A stretch of DNA of 64,000 nt from Zophobihabitans entericus (GTDB lineage Bacteria; Pseudomonadota; Gammaproteobacteria; Enterobacterales; Orbaceae): positions 223,418-287,417 of the forward strand of contig NZ_CP050253.1 in the NCBI RefSeq assembly GCF_011745665.1, in the 5' to 3' direction. The notes under the pieces were generated by a model, which saw only the letters and a program-made list of their open reading frames with translations, made no database searches and was not told the origin of the DNA. Shown piece by piece: positions 19,761 through 29,326 of this stretch. The first letter of the stretch is position 1, and every line of letters begins with the position of its first letter. Made by a program: the position numbers and the translations under genes.

Positions 19761-20531
19761 TTAAGACAAGACACTTTGTAAAAACTGACGACAACGCTCT
19801 GATTTTGGATTACCAAATACATCAGCAGAGGTACCTCGTTCTTCCACAAGTCCTTGATGAATAAATAATACCTGACTGGAAATTTCACGTGCAAAGGCAA
19901 TCTCATGGGTAACCAGTACCATGGTGCGGCCTTCTTCCGCCAGGAGTTGAATGATACGTAACACTTCACCCACCAATTCCGGGTCAAGTGCTGACGTTGG
20001 CTCATCAAATAATAAAATCTGTGGTTCAACAGCTAAAGCACGGGCAATAGCACAGCGCTGTTGCTGTCCACCAGAGAGCATTGCCGGGTAAGCATGGCGT
20101 TTATCATAAATACCCACTTTATTCAGATACATCTCAGCACGTTCAACGGCTTCTTTTTTAGATAAACCAAGCACTTTAGTTGGCACAACGGTTACGTTAT
20201 CTAAAATAGACATGTGGCTCCACAAATTGAAACTCTGAAAGACCATACTCACTTGCTTACGAATCGCGATAAGCTGCTTACTGTGTTGATGATGTTTACT
20301 ACCATCAAACACAATCACTTCTCCATTAATATTCAATGTACCGGCATCAGGTGTTTCCAGTAAGTTTAAACAGCGCAAAAAGGTACTTTTCCCGGAGCCA
20401 CTGGAGCCGATAATACTGACCACATCATGGCTGCGGGCAACCATATCAATACCTTTAAGGACTTTATGATCACCAAAACGTTTATGAATATTTTGTGCAG
20501 TTAATACTGCTTTATTAATTGGATTAATCAA
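19761..20531 (-). CDS. Polar amino-acid ABC transporter ATPase (HisP/GlnQ type)
   Basis: Cytoplasmic ATPase of 256 residues. Walker A is GSSGSGKST, the Q-loop lies in VFQSFNLW, the signature is LSGGQQQR, Walker B is ILLFDEPTSALD, and the switch is VTHE. The HisP-like insertion after the first strand (about 70-90) is present. The start is TTG with AGGA ten bases upstream; no in-frame ATG fits the conserved N-terminus. It sits between the aminotransferase (27 bp upstream) and the binding protein. Confidence 0.9.
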   Translation of the reverse strand: MINPINKAVLTAQNIHKRFGDHKVLKGIDMVARSHDVVSIIGSSGSGKSTFLRCLNLLETPDAGTLNINGEVIVFDGSKHHQHSKQLIAIRKQVSMVFQSFNLWSHMSILDNVTVVPTKVLGLSKKEAVERAEMYLNKVGIYDKRHAYPAMLSGGQQQRCAIARALAVEPQILLFDEPTSALDPELVGEVLRIIQLLAEEGRTMVLVTHEIAFAREISSQVLFIHQGLVEERGTSADVFGNPKSERCRQFLQSVLS

Positions 20532-20558
20532 ACTTCATTCCTCAACTGACAAACAGAC

Positions 20559-21695
20559 TTAAGCATTTGTCTTATTTAATGTCTTCAAAAACTCAGACAT
20601 TTTTGCCAGCCCTTGTTTTAAAACATCAATATTATTTGCATAACCAATACGCACGTAGCCTTCCATCTCCATCACGCTACCCGGGCAAAGCATTACGCCG
20701 GTCGCTTCCAGTAATTTCACGCAGAAGTCCCAGGACAACATATCAAACTCAAGTTTTAATAGCGCTGTTGTGCCTGATTTTGGTTTAGTGAAAGAGATTA
20801 ATGGCTCTTTTGCTACCCACTCATCAAGTACTGCTAAATTAGCGCGTGTAATACTTCTGCTACGCTCAAGGATTTTATCCACATTACTTAATGCCATTGC
20901 CGCCAGATAATCATCGATCATACCAACGCTGATGGTGTTGTAGTCACGGTGTGTTACCACTTCTTCTAAAAACTCAGGCAGATTACTCACCATCCAGCCT
21001 AAACGCAAACCTGCTAAAGAGTAGGCTTTAGACATACTGCCGGTGCTGATACCTTTTTCATATAAATCAACAATCGATGCAGTAAAGCCGTTACCCACTT
21101 GATCAAGTCCACGGTAGACTTCATCGCATAACACATAAGCATGACAAGATTTAGCAATTTCAACCAGTTCACGTAAAAACGCTTCATCCATTAAAGAACC
21201 TGACGGATTATTTGGATTGTTAATGGCAATTAACTTGGTTTTTGGTGTGATGAGTTGTTTTAGTTCGTTCAGATCAGGTAAGAAACCATTTTTTTCATGT
21301 AGTCTTAGCAGATCAACTTTAGCACCATAACTTTTAGGAATAGACTGATGCTGCTGATAAGTTGGCAGAACAGCAATCACATGATCACCTGGCTCAACCA
21401 GAGTTTCATAAACCAGTGAGTTAGCACTGATAGCGCCATGCGTGATCAGAACATTATCTTTATTTTGATTAGTGAATAATTTTGCAATACTGGTACGCAA
21501 AGATTCAGAACCAATAATCGCACCATAAGTGAGTTTCATTGGTAATAAGTCAGATAGAAACTGATCTTTTTTACCAGCAATAGTCAGCAGCTGCTCAACA
21601 GTTAATGACTCAACACAGGTTTCTGCTAAATTATATTCGCATTGGTTTTCATAAATATCCATCCAACGCTCAACACCAAATCGTTCTATTTTCAT
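20559..21695 (-). CDS. Class I/II PLP-dependent aminotransferase, specificity unknown
   Basis: Fold-type I PLP enzyme of 378 residues. Recognisable features are the substrate/PLP segment INNPNNPSGS, the cofactor aspartate region VLCDEVYRGLD, and the Schiff-base lysine in SMSKAYSLAGLRLGW. The C-terminal Arg motif is EGYVRIGYA. Such proteins range from ordinary aspartate or aromatic aminotransferases to arginine-ring-forming enzymes such as capreomycidine synthase, and I cannot choose among them. Its gene lies between a cyclodeaminase-type reductase and a basic amino-acid importer, suggesting it acts on the imported amino acid or on its ketoacid. Confidence 0.8.
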   Translation of the reverse strand: MKIERFGVERWMDIYENQCEYNLAETCVESLTVEQLLTIAGKKDQFLSDLLPMKLTYGAIIGSESLRTSIAKLFTNQNKDNVLITHGAISANSLVYETLVEPGDHVIAVLPTYQQHQSIPKSYGAKVDLLRLHEKNGFLPDLNELKQLITPKTKLIAINNPNNPSGSLMDEAFLRELVEIAKSCHAYVLCDEVYRGLDQVGNGFTASIVDLYEKGISTGSMSKAYSLAGLRLGWMVSNLPEFLEEVVTHRDYNTISVGMIDDYLAAMALSNVDKILERSRSITRANLAVLDEWVAKEPLISFTKPKSGTTALLKLEFDMLSWDFCVKLLEATGVMLCPGSVMEMEGYVRIGYANNIDVLKQGLAKMSEFLKTLNKTNA

Positions 21696-21803
21696 ATATA
21701 ACTCGTTTTATATTCTTAATATTAATTCTGATATCTGTTTATCTTTCAGATAAATAGAGTAAATTCAAACACTTAAATAAATTTCTTTAATAAAATCAAT
21801 AAC

Positions 21804-22778
21804 TTAAAATTGACTGTAAATTGCATAAGCAATGGCAATATCTTCAATTCCTAAGCCAATTGAACGGAAAAAGATGGATTTGTCATAAGCTGGTTTTATT
21901 GGACTAGGGCTACAAAGATCAGTCAGATCACCCACAATTTTACCGGCAGACCAGCCGTGATCTCTGGCAGCGAGCACCATTTCACCAGCACTGGCTGGTG
22001 TGGTCGCTTTATAGTCACAGTAAACATGCATACTATTTAATGCCTTTGGATCGATCTCATGCGCTTGTGCCACATTAGTACTGATTGAAGTAATCAGTGC
22101 TTGTTTACCAATATCATTCACATCAATCACCGGCTTACCTGATGAAGTACATAACATCACCACGTCAGACAGATGAACAGCAGCTTTTGCGCTGTCACAA
22201 ACGACAATACGTGAGTCGATAGCTTTAAACGCTTGCTGTTTTTCAGTATCACGCACTAAATCCAGTGAATACAAACGAATCTCCTGCCAGTCACGCAATT
22301 TAAGTGTATGCATTAAATGGGCTTTACCAATTGCACCAGTCCCGATGATAGTCAGGATCTTACTCTCTGCCGGCGCTAATTTTTTAACTGCCAGAGCTGT
22401 CGTTGCCGCTGTTCTTTCGCGGGTTAAACGACCTGAATCACAAAGCAGTAAAGGTAAACCTGTTTCCATCGACATCAGCATCGTCCAGGCGGTAATAATT
22501 GGCGCACCAGCGGTTGGAATGTAAGGAGAAAGTTTGGCGCCAAAGACGTTAAAATGGCTGAGCGCCCCCTGATAGGTAATAAAGTCACCACGATCTTCCG
22601 GGAACAGCGTTAATGTTTGAGATGGCTGAACGACCTGGCCTTTAGCAAAAGCGGCAAAGGTTTTTTCCATAATAGAGAGAACATCAATATTTTTCAGGTA
22701 TTGATCTAAATCAGCATCAGTTAATGTAACAACCGCACCAGTCTTTGCCGGATTATTATTTGGGTTTTGCATAATCAT
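21804..22778 (-). CDS. Ornithine cyclodeaminase / mu-crystallin family protein
   Basis: NAD(P)-dependent enzyme of 324 residues. The N-terminal substrate domain includes RLTRERTAATTALAVKKLAP. The Rossmann motif is IGTGAIGKAHLMH (GxGxxG, about residue 145). The C-terminal segment SIGLGIEDIAIA is typical of the family. Members act as ornithine cyclodeaminase, pyrroline-2-carboxylate reductase, alanine dehydrogenase or arginine dehydrogenase, which share these features. It is the first gene of a seven-gene minus-strand block with the aminotransferase and ABC importer. A spacer of 108 bp separates it from the aminotransferase, so a second promoter is possible there. Confidence 0.82.
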   Translation of the reverse strand: MIMQNPNNNPAKTGAVVTLTDADLDQYLKNIDVLSIMEKTFAAFAKGQVVQPSQTLTLFPEDRGDFITYQGALSHFNVFGAKLSPYIPTAGAPIITAWTMLMSMETGLPLLLCDSGRLTRERTAATTALAVKKLAPAESKILTIIGTGAIGKAHLMHTLKLRDWQEIRLYSLDLVRDTEKQQAFKAIDSRIVVCDSAKAAVHLSDVVMLCTSSGKPVIDVNDIGKQALITSISTNVAQAHEIDPKALNSMHVYCDYKATTPASAGEMVLAARDHGWSAGKIVGDLTDLCSPSPIKPAYDKSIFFRSIGLGIEDIAIAYAIYSQF

Positions 22779-22918
22779 TTTCTCTTCAAAAACACCTGTT
22801 CCGCTTTATTGCGGTAACATAAAAGAGTAAATATATAATATTGCCGAAACAAAGCCAATATTTTTTGATTAATTATGCAATAAAAATTAATAAATATTTA
22901 TTATTAATAGATCTACAA

Positions 22919-23938
22919 TTAATAATGTAATGTGGTTTTACTCTTTTCACCACCGACTTCGCGGGTCAATTTTGGGACTAAATAACCAGAAACACGCTTT
23001 GCCAGTTCACGCATTAATTGACGCGCCTGTTCATCACTTATCAGAAAATGAGCAGCCCCTTGTACTTTATCCAGCACATGCAGGTAATAAGGGAGGATAC
23101 CCGCTTCAAACAGCTGCACACTGAGTTTGACTAAAACATCAGCTGAATCATTCACTCCTTTGAGCAAAACACCCTGATTTAATAAAGTGACCTGATGCTG
23201 CTTAAGTTTATACATCGCCAGCTTAACACTGTCATCGATCTCATTGGGATGATTGATATGAGTGACCAGAATAATTTGTAAGCGAGATTGCATAAATCTT
23301 TCACAAAGCTCATCCGTGATACGAGCAGGAATCACCACTGCCATACGCGTATGAATACGTAGTCGTTTTACATGAGGAATCGCTTCAATTTGCGTGATCA
23401 GCCAGTCCATCTCACTATCTTTTGCCATTAAAGGATCACCGCCGGACAAAATAATCTCATCCAGCTCGGGATGATCCACAATATAATCCAGAGCCTGCTG
23501 CCAGTTGGTTTTATTACCCTGATTCTGGTCATAAGGGAAATGCCGGCGGAAACAATAACGGCAATTAATCGCACAAGCTGTTTTAGTGATAAGCAGAGCC
23601 CGGTTATGGTATTTATGCAAAAGCCCCGGAATAAAATTTTGTTGTTCTTCCAGCGGATCGCCACTAAAGCCGTCAACTACATCTAACTCTTTGTGTGAAC
23701 AGAGAACTTGTAGTAACAGCGGATCGTTCCAGTCGCCTTTTTTCATCCGACTGACAAAAGCCTCAGGTACACGTAAAGGAAACTGTTTTTTAGCCAGTAA
23801 ATCTTGTGCAGATAACTGAGTAATATCTAAATTAAGACGGTTAAAAAGTGTTGCCGGGTCTGTAATTACATCGTTTAGCTGTAAAATCCAATCTTCTCTA
23901 TTGGGTGCTGGCATTTTTTGAAGTATAATGTTCGTCAT
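22919..23938 (-). CDS. epmB: EF-P beta-lysylation protein EpmB
   Basis: Lysine 2,3-aminomutase homologue that converts (S)-alpha-lysine to (R)-beta-lysine for attachment to EF-P. It has 339 residues, against 342 in E. coli. The radical SAM cysteines C122, C126 and C129 lie in TACAINCRYCFRRHFPY. SGGDPL and the PLP-lysine region near KGVN and HVLDKVQG follow. It lacks the long C-terminal extension of true clostridial aminomutases. It is divergent from efp with only 34 bp between start codons, as in enterics, so promoters overlap. EpmA (the ligase) is not in the window. Confidence 0.94.
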   Translation of the reverse strand: MTNIILQKMPAPNREDWILQLNDVITDPATLFNRLNLDITQLSAQDLLAKKQFPLRVPEAFVSRMKKGDWNDPLLLQVLCSHKELDVVDGFSGDPLEEQQNFIPGLLHKYHNRALLITKTACAINCRYCFRRHFPYDQNQGNKTNWQQALDYIVDHPELDEIILSGGDPLMAKDSEMDWLITQIEAIPHVKRLRIHTRMAVVIPARITDELCERFMQSRLQIILVTHINHPNEIDDSVKLAMYKLKQHQVTLLNQGVLLKGVNDSADVLVKLSVQLFEAGILPYYLHVLDKVQGAAHFLISDEQARQLMRELAKRVSGYLVPKLTREVGGEKSKTTLHY

Positions 23939-23972
23939 TTTTTATTAACTGGATTTTAGTTGGGGACTTCTC

Positions 23973-24539
23973 ATGGCGTCTGTAAGTACTAATGAGTTTA
24001 AAGCTGGCCTGAAAATAATGCAAGATGGCGAGCCTTGTGCAATTATCGAAAACGAATTTTATAAACCGGGTAAAGGTCAGGCGATCAACCGCGTAAAAAT
24101 TCGTAAATTATTATCAGGTAAAACTGTTGAGAAGACTTTTAAATCTGGTGATACCGTTGAAACAGCAGACGTTATGGATATGAACTTAACTTATCTTTAT
24201 AACGATGGTGAGTTCTGGCACTTCATGAATAATGCCTCATTTGAACAACTTGCAGCAGATGCTAAAGCTGTTGGTGATAACGCAAAATGGCTAGTTGAAC
24301 AAGCTGAGTGTGTACTTACACTTTGGAATGGTCAGCCAATCGCAGTCACTCCACCAAATTTTGTTGAGCTGGAAGTCACTGAAACAGATCCTGGCCTCAA
24401 AGGTGATACAGCAGGTACTGGCGGTAAACCAGCAACATTATCAACAGGCGCTGTTGTCCGTGTACCACTATTTATCCAAATCGGTGAAATCGTGAAAGTG
24501 GATACCCGTTCTGGTGAATACGTATCACGTGTTAAGTAA
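23973..24539 (+). CDS. efp: Elongation factor P
   Basis: Rescues ribosomes stalled on polyproline. 188 residues, exactly the E. coli length, with three beta-barrel domains. The modification site is K34 in YKPGKGQA, the lysine that receives beta-lysine through EpmA/EpmB, consistent with the divergent epmB. The N-terminal KOW-like domain, the central domain ([16 protein letters not shown]) and the C-terminal oligonucleotide-binding-like domain ending in SGEYVSRVK are all present. Confidence 0.97.
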   Translation: MASVSTNEFKAGLKIMQDGEPCAIIENEFYKPGKGQAINRVKIRKLLSGKTVEKTFKSGDTVETADVMDMNLTYLYNDGEFWHFMNNASFEQLAADAKAVGDNAKWLVEQAECVLTLWNGQPIAVTPPNFVELEVTETDPGLKGDTAGTGGKPATLSTGAVVRVPLFIQIGEIVKVDTRSGEYVSRVK

Positions 24540-24552
24540 GATATAATTTTTT

Positions 24553-24580
24553 AAAAGAGCGCCTGATGGCGCTTTTTTTA
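24553..24580 (+). terminator. efp terminator
   Basis: AGCGCC-TGAT-GGCGCT stem preceded by AAAAG and followed by seven T, 18 bp after the efp stop. Confidence 0.9.
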
Positions 24581-24676
24581 TAACTATAACTGCATGATTT
24601 ATAAAAAGCGTTATGAGTTACATGGACAAATTAGATGATAGCAACCGTGCCCTATCTATATCATTTAAAATAGTGA

Positions 24677-25495
24677 CTACTTCTCCAGTTTAAAATAATC
24701 AAGAACCTTTGCCGGATAAATTACCTCATATAAAACCTCTGTGTCATTTTTTAGTTTTCGCCAGCAGTGAGAATGTAAACTACCATTAATATCCAAACGA
24801 CCAAAACCACCAAAAATACTTTTTGATGTACCTAAATCTCTGGTAAGTACTGTATTATATTTATCGTCAAAACCAACTATAAATGGCTTTCCATCAAGAC
24901 TTTCAAAAACCGGTATATTCCTTTCTGATGAAGAATATTGATTAATTTCAGCACCTTCTATGATTTTGGGGTAAACGGATAATATACACAAAACTGTAGT
25001 CTGACTTCGGTCATAATAACCAGAAGGCTTCACTGTATAAACTTTCATATATACACTACGCCAGGAAGATAAAAAATAATATGGTTTATCTTCGTCTTTG
25101 ATAGACTCAACATCATCTTCCATAACTTGTTGTGCAGAAACTAAAGCACCATCTTCATCAGTAATAAATACCAAACTCTTTTTATAGTCTTCTAATTTAT
25201 TGAGAATTTCCTGCTTCATTTTCTCATCCATTTCATACCCTTCTTTTACAGTGATATTAACCGGATAATTTTTTGATCCTCTAGTGCGTATCTCTATTTT
25301 CTCAATTGGCAATCCTTGCAGTGCTGTATAAAAAACCCCCTCTAGCTTTTCGCTAGTCATCTCTAGATCCAGGCCATTAGGAGGAGCCATATAATCAGGA
25401 GGTGTAATATAACCAATTACAGCTGTAGAATTATCGCACCCCCAAAGCGGGGGTAGTACACAAATTAGTAAGATAGCTTTAATACATTTCATCAT
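24677..25495 (-). CDS. Putative lipoprotein of unknown function
   Basis: 272 residues, not recognised. The N-terminus has a type II signal peptide: basic MMKCIK, hydrophobic core, and lipobox LWGC, so Cys-20 would be lipidated. The mature region is acidic and hydrophilic, with no transmembrane segment and no catalytic motif I can name. It lies alone between efp (plus strand) and xerD (plus strand), read in the opposite direction. The spacer on its 5' side is AT-rich without obvious operator. The presence of several Cys after the lipobox (positions in the C-half such as VLCILS and HSHCWRK) may allow a disulfide. Confidence 0.7.
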   Translation of the reverse strand: MMKCIKAILLICVLPPLWGCDNSTAVIGYITPPDYMAPPNGLDLEMTSEKLEGVFYTALQGLPIEKIEIRTRGSKNYPVNITVKEGYEMDEKMKQEILNKLEDYKKSLVFITDEDGALVSAQQVMEDDVESIKDEDKPYYFLSSWRSVYMKVYTVKPSGYYDRSQTTVLCILSVYPKIIEGAEINQYSSSERNIPVFESLDGKPFIVGFDDKYNTVLTRDLGTSKSIFGGFGRLDINGSLHSHCWRKLKNDTEVLYEVIYPAKVLDYFKLEK

Positions 25496-25837
25496 ATATT
25501 TTTAGAAAACGATTTATAGAATTAACAGAATCCACTCAAATACTCTAAAAAATATTCAAGCTCCAATTTTTTAGTAATTTACCCTATATGCTTAATATTA
25601 TCTAATAAATTAATGTGTTATTACTTTTTAAAACATGTCGCAAAACTCAACTAAAAGAGCTTCTGAGTTCCTATTTTTACATACGAAAATACAGAAAATC
25701 ACTATCAATGGGATATAAAAAAGAGGTTAATATGAATATACACAATCATGCCAATTAATAGAATTGATAACCATTACTGTCAAAAATTGCTATAATCCGG
25801 GGATATGATTTAATTTGTCGGGTAAACAGGATTTAAT
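25496..25837. promoter_or_regulatory. xerD: Spacer with candidate xerD promoter
   Basis: AT-rich region between the divergent lipoprotein gene and xerD. An extended -10 element TTGCTATAAT (TATAAT at 25791-25796) lies 41 bp before the xerD start. TTGATA at 25764 would be a -35 but is 21 bp away, so the -35 is unclear. No hairpin or other gene is apparent. Confidence 0.4.
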
Positions 25838-26743
25838 ATGTCGCAGGATACCGTGTTAATTGAGCAATTTCTGGATTCGCTCTGGCTGGAACGTAATCTG
25901 GCAGAAAATACGGTGCAATCCTATAAACTGGACTTGCAGGCTTTAGTTAAATCACTACAGCGTCAGGAAGAGACTATTCTTTCTGCCCAAACCATGCATC
26001 TGCAAGATTTTTTGATGCAGCGAGTACAGGAAGGTTATAAGGCAACAAGTTCTGCCCGTCTGCTCAGTGCGATTCGCCGTCTTTATCAATATCTCTACCG
26101 GGAAAAGTACCGGGAAGATGATCCTACCGCACCGCTGGCATCACCTAAACTCCCTAAAAATCTACCTAAAGATCTAACAGAAAATCAGGTTGAAGCCCTA
26201 TTACAGGCACCAAGTACAGCGGAACCAATCGATCCGGTTGAACTGAGAGACAAAGCCATGCTGGAAGTACTTTATGCTACCGGGCTGCGTGTTTCTGAAC
26301 TGGTCGGGCTAGAAATAAATGATGTGAGTATTCGTCAGGGCGTGATTCGGATTATCGGTAAAGGTAATAAAGAGCGCCTTGTTCCTTTAGGTGAAGAGGC
26401 GATCTACTGGCTGGAATATTATTTCAAATATGGGCGCGATGACCTGCTGAAAGAAGGCCCGGTCGATGTTTTATTCCCTAGCCGTTTAGGTAAAAAAATG
26501 ACCCGTCAGACTTTCTGGCATCGTATAAAATATTATGCCATACTAGCTGAGATAAATGTTGAAGCACTTTCACCTCATGTTTTACGTCACGCATTTGCTA
26601 CCCATCTGTTAAATCATGGTGCAGACTTGCGCGTTGTACAAATGTTACTTGGTCATAGCAGCTTATCAACCACACAAATTTATACCCATGTAGCAACGGA
26701 GAGACTCAAGAAGCTACATCAACAGCATCACCCACGCGCATAG
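25838..26743 (+). CDS. xerD: Tyrosine recombinase XerD
   Basis: Site-specific recombinase that, with XerC, resolves chromosome dimers at dif. 301 residues (E. coli 298). N-terminal SAM-like DNA-binding domain (about 1-110; LAENTVQSYKLDL, SARLLSAIRRLYQYLYREK). The catalytic domain has Arg in ATGLRVSELV, Lys in GKGNKERLVPLG, HVLRHAFATHLL, the His in LLGHSSLSTTQ, and nucleophile Tyr in IYTHV. The conserved C-terminal tail HQQHHPRA matches E. coli. It heads the conserved xerD-dsbC-recJ order. Confidence 0.96.
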   Translation: MSQDTVLIEQFLDSLWLERNLAENTVQSYKLDLQALVKSLQRQEETILSAQTMHLQDFLMQRVQEGYKATSSARLLSAIRRLYQYLYREKYREDDPTAPLASPKLPKNLPKDLTENQVEALLQAPSTAEPIDPVELRDKAMLEVLYATGLRVSELVGLEINDVSIRQGVIRIIGKGNKERLVPLGEEAIYWLEYYFKYGRDDLLKEGPVDVLFPSRLGKKMTRQTFWHRIKYYAILAEINVEALSPHVLRHAFATHLLNHGADLRVVQMLLGHSSLSTTQIYTHVATERLKKLHQQHHPRA

Positions 26744-26791
26744 TGAATTCTAAGTTCGGTGGTTTAGTACATCTTAAACAGGAAAGTAAAA

Positions 26792-27502
26792 ATGAAAAAA
26801 ATTATTGTATCATTAGGACTTATTGGTTCGCTTGTAGCAGGGAATGCTCTGGCAAATGATAAAGATATTTTAAACACTCTAAATAATTTAGGTGTGCAGA
26901 GTAATGGTGTAAAAATCACCAGTTCACCGATCAGTGGTCTGAAAACAGTATTAACTCCTCAGGGCATTTTCTATGTTTCTGATGACGGTAAATATGTCTC
27001 TCAGGGACCAATTTACAACGTACAAAACGGTAATCCGGAAAATATCGCTAATAGCATTATTGCTGATTTAGTTAAATCTGTGATTAAAGATGCAATCGTT
27101 TATAAAGCGGCTAATGAGAAGTATGTCATCACGGTATTTACTGACATTACCTGTAGCTATTGTAAGAAACTGCATGACGAAGCAGATGAATACAATAAAC
27201 TTGGTATTACTATTCGCTACTTAGCTTACCCACGTCAGGGACTTGATAACCAGGTAGCGAAAGATATGCAATCTATCTGGAGTTCATCTGATCGCCGCGC
27301 TGCACTGGATAATGCTTATAAAGGTGGTCGTGTTGTTGCTGCTAATAGCATGGTGCCATATGTTGCTAACCATTACCAGATTGGCCGCCAAATCGGTATC
27401 ACAGGTACACCTGCGATCGTACTTGCTGACGGACAATTAGTATCAGGTTATGTTCCTCCAGCAGAATTAAAAACGATGCTTGATCGTCGTTTCGGTAATT
27501 AA
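26792..27502 (+). CDS. dsbC: Thiol:disulfide interchange protein DsbC
   Basis: Periplasmic disulfide isomerase and chaperone, 236 residues (E. coli 236). Signal peptide 1-21 ending NALA. The N-terminal dimerisation domain (about 22-80) includes the conserved segment QGIFYVSDDGKYVSQGPIY. The thioredoxin domain has active site C121-S-Y-C124 (E. coli CGYC) and the cis-Pro in ITGTPAIVL. It lies 48 bp after xerD and 63 bp before recJ, probably in one transcript. Confidence 0.94.
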   Translation: MKKIIVSLGLIGSLVAGNALANDKDILNTLNNLGVQSNGVKITSSPISGLKTVLTPQGIFYVSDDGKYVSQGPIYNVQNGNPENIANSIIADLVKSVIKDAIVYKAANEKYVITVFTDITCSYCKKLHDEADEYNKLGITIRYLAYPRQGLDNQVAKDMQSIWSSSDRRAALDNAYKGGRVVAANSMVPYVANHYQIGRQIGITGTPAIVLADGQLVSGYVPPAELKTMLDRRFGN

Positions 27503-27565
27503 TTACTCTATAAAATGGCTATCAGTAACTGCTGATAGCCCAAATATGCTTTACTTGTAATACAC

Positions 27566-29299
27566 ATGAACAAAATACTACAACAGCGAGCACCACTGGT
27601 TGATAGCGCTGCTCTTTCTGATGACATACATCCACTACTGCGTCGCATCTATGCATTGCGAGGCATTCGCTCATCCGATGAACTTGAACGTAGTGCCAGT
27701 GGTTTATTAAACTACAAGCAACTCAATGGTATTGATAATGCTGTAGACGTTTTGTATCAGTCACTCAGCCAACAGCAACGAATTATGGTCGTTGGTGACT
27801 TTGATACCGACGGTGCAACCAGTACCGCTTTAATGGTTAAAGCGCTTCGTTACATGGGTGCAAAGTTTGTTGATTATATTGTTCCTGACCGTTTTGAAGA
27901 TGGCTATGGTCTTGGGATCAACGTTGTTAAACGTGCTATCGAACAAAAAGCAGAGCTAATTATTACCGTTGATAATGGTATTTCCTCTTTTGAAGGGGTC
28001 GATTTTGCTCATGCCCACGGCTTAAAAGTGATTATCACAGATCACCATTTACCGGCCTTAACGCTGCCAGATGCCGATGCGATTATCAATCCCAATTTAT
28101 CCAATTGTACTTTCCCATCCAAGAATCTGGCTGGTGTTGGTATTGCTTTCTATTTTATGCTGGCACTACGTGCACATTTGCGTCAAATGGATTGGTTTAG
28201 TAAAAACCAGTTAGCGGAAACTAACCTGGCTAATTTACTGGATTTAGTGGCACTTGGAACTGTAGCTGATGTGGTAGTTTTAGATAATAACAACCGAATT
28301 TTAGTACATCAGGGCTTAAGCCGTATTCGCTCAGGTTATTGCTGTGCAGGTATTAAAGCGATGCTGGATATCGCTAAAAAAGATCAAAGTAAACTAACAA
28401 CCACAGATTTAAGTTTTACCTTAGCGCCACGCCTGAATGCTGCCGGACGTATGGAAACCATGTCCTTAGGAATTGAGCTGCTGCTGTGTGAAGACTATGC
28501 CAAAGCAACCGAAATGGCCACAGAACTCGATGCCTTAAACAGCACGCGCCGTGACGTTGAACAATCCATGCAGATTGAAGCAATGGCATTTGTCCAGCAG
28601 ATCGAAACCACGCTGCAGGAAATTCCAAGTAGTCTGGTCATTTACCATCCAGAGTGGCATCAGGGTGTGATTGGTATTTTATCAGCCCGAATTAAAGACA
28701 AATTTTATCGTCCTGTGATCTCTTTTGCCGCGGCGGGCAATAATCAGTTAAAAGGGTCTGGTCGTTCAATTCCTGGTTTCCATTTACGAGATGCACTGGA
28801 ACGTTTAGATACGCTCTATCCTGATTTAATCATGTGTTTTGGTGGCCATGCGATGGCGGCTGGTTTAACCATTGAAGAACATAAGCTCGACATCTTTAAA
28901 CAACGTTTTGAACAACTGACATCTGAAATGATCGATGAAGCTATGCTCAATAACATTGTGTTATCTGATGGACCACTGGACAAAGATTGGTTTAATTGTG
29001 AAACTGCTAAAGTTTTACAAGAGGGAGGGCCGTGGGGGCAAGGTTTTCCAGAACCGATGTTTGACGGTGAATTTAAGTTGCATCAACAACGTATTGTTGG
29101 CGACAAACATCTAAAAATCGTTATCGAACCAGCGGACGGCGGGCCACTTATTGAGGGTATCGCTTTTAATGTTGATACATTACAATGGCCTGACCTCTCA
29201 ATAAAAAGAATCAAATTAGCGTATAATTTAGATATTAATGATTTCAGAGGCAATCAAAACGTTCAGCTGTTAGTACGTCATTTGTGGCCGGTAGCATAA
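27566..29299 (+). CDS. recJ: Single-stranded-DNA-specific exonuclease RecJ
   Basis: 5'-3' exonuclease on single-stranded DNA acting in RecF-pathway recombination and mismatch repair. 577 residues, the E. coli length. DHH-phosphoesterase motifs are VVGDFDTDGATSTAL, VDNGISSFEG and ITDHHLP. The DHHA1 region includes FAAAGNNQLKGSGRSIPGFHLRDAL and CFGGHAMAAGL, and a C-terminal OB-like domain follows. ATG start after AATACAC; its ribosome binding site is weak. Follows dsbC as in many gammaproteobacteria, but prfB-lysS do not follow here; mpl does. Confidence 0.95.
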   Translation: MNKILQQRAPLVDSAALSDDIHPLLRRIYALRGIRSSDELERSASGLLNYKQLNGIDNAVDVLYQSLSQQQRIMVVGDFDTDGATSTALMVKALRYMGAKFVDYIVPDRFEDGYGLGINVVKRAIEQKAELIITVDNGISSFEGVDFAHAHGLKVIITDHHLPALTLPDADAIINPNLSNCTFPSKNLAGVGIAFYFMLALRAHLRQMDWFSKNQLAETNLANLLDLVALGTVADVVVLDNNNRILVHQGLSRIRSGYCCAGIKAMLDIAKKDQSKLTTTDLSFTLAPRLNAAGRMETMSLGIELLLCEDYAKATEMATELDALNSTRRDVEQSMQIEAMAFVQQIETTLQEIPSSLVIYHPEWHQGVIGILSARIKDKFYRPVISFAAAGNNQLKGSGRSIPGFHLRDALERLDTLYPDLIMCFGGHAMAAGLTIEEHKLDIFKQRFEQLTSEMIDEAMLNNIVLSDGPLDKDWFNCETAKVLQEGGPWGQGFPEPMFDGEFKLHQQRIVGDKHLKIVIEPADGGPLIEGIAFNVDTLQWPDLSIKRIKLAYNLDINDFRGNQNVQLLVRHLWPVA

Positions 29300-29326
29300 T
29301 AAAATATTTAGGAAGGACATTATCTC

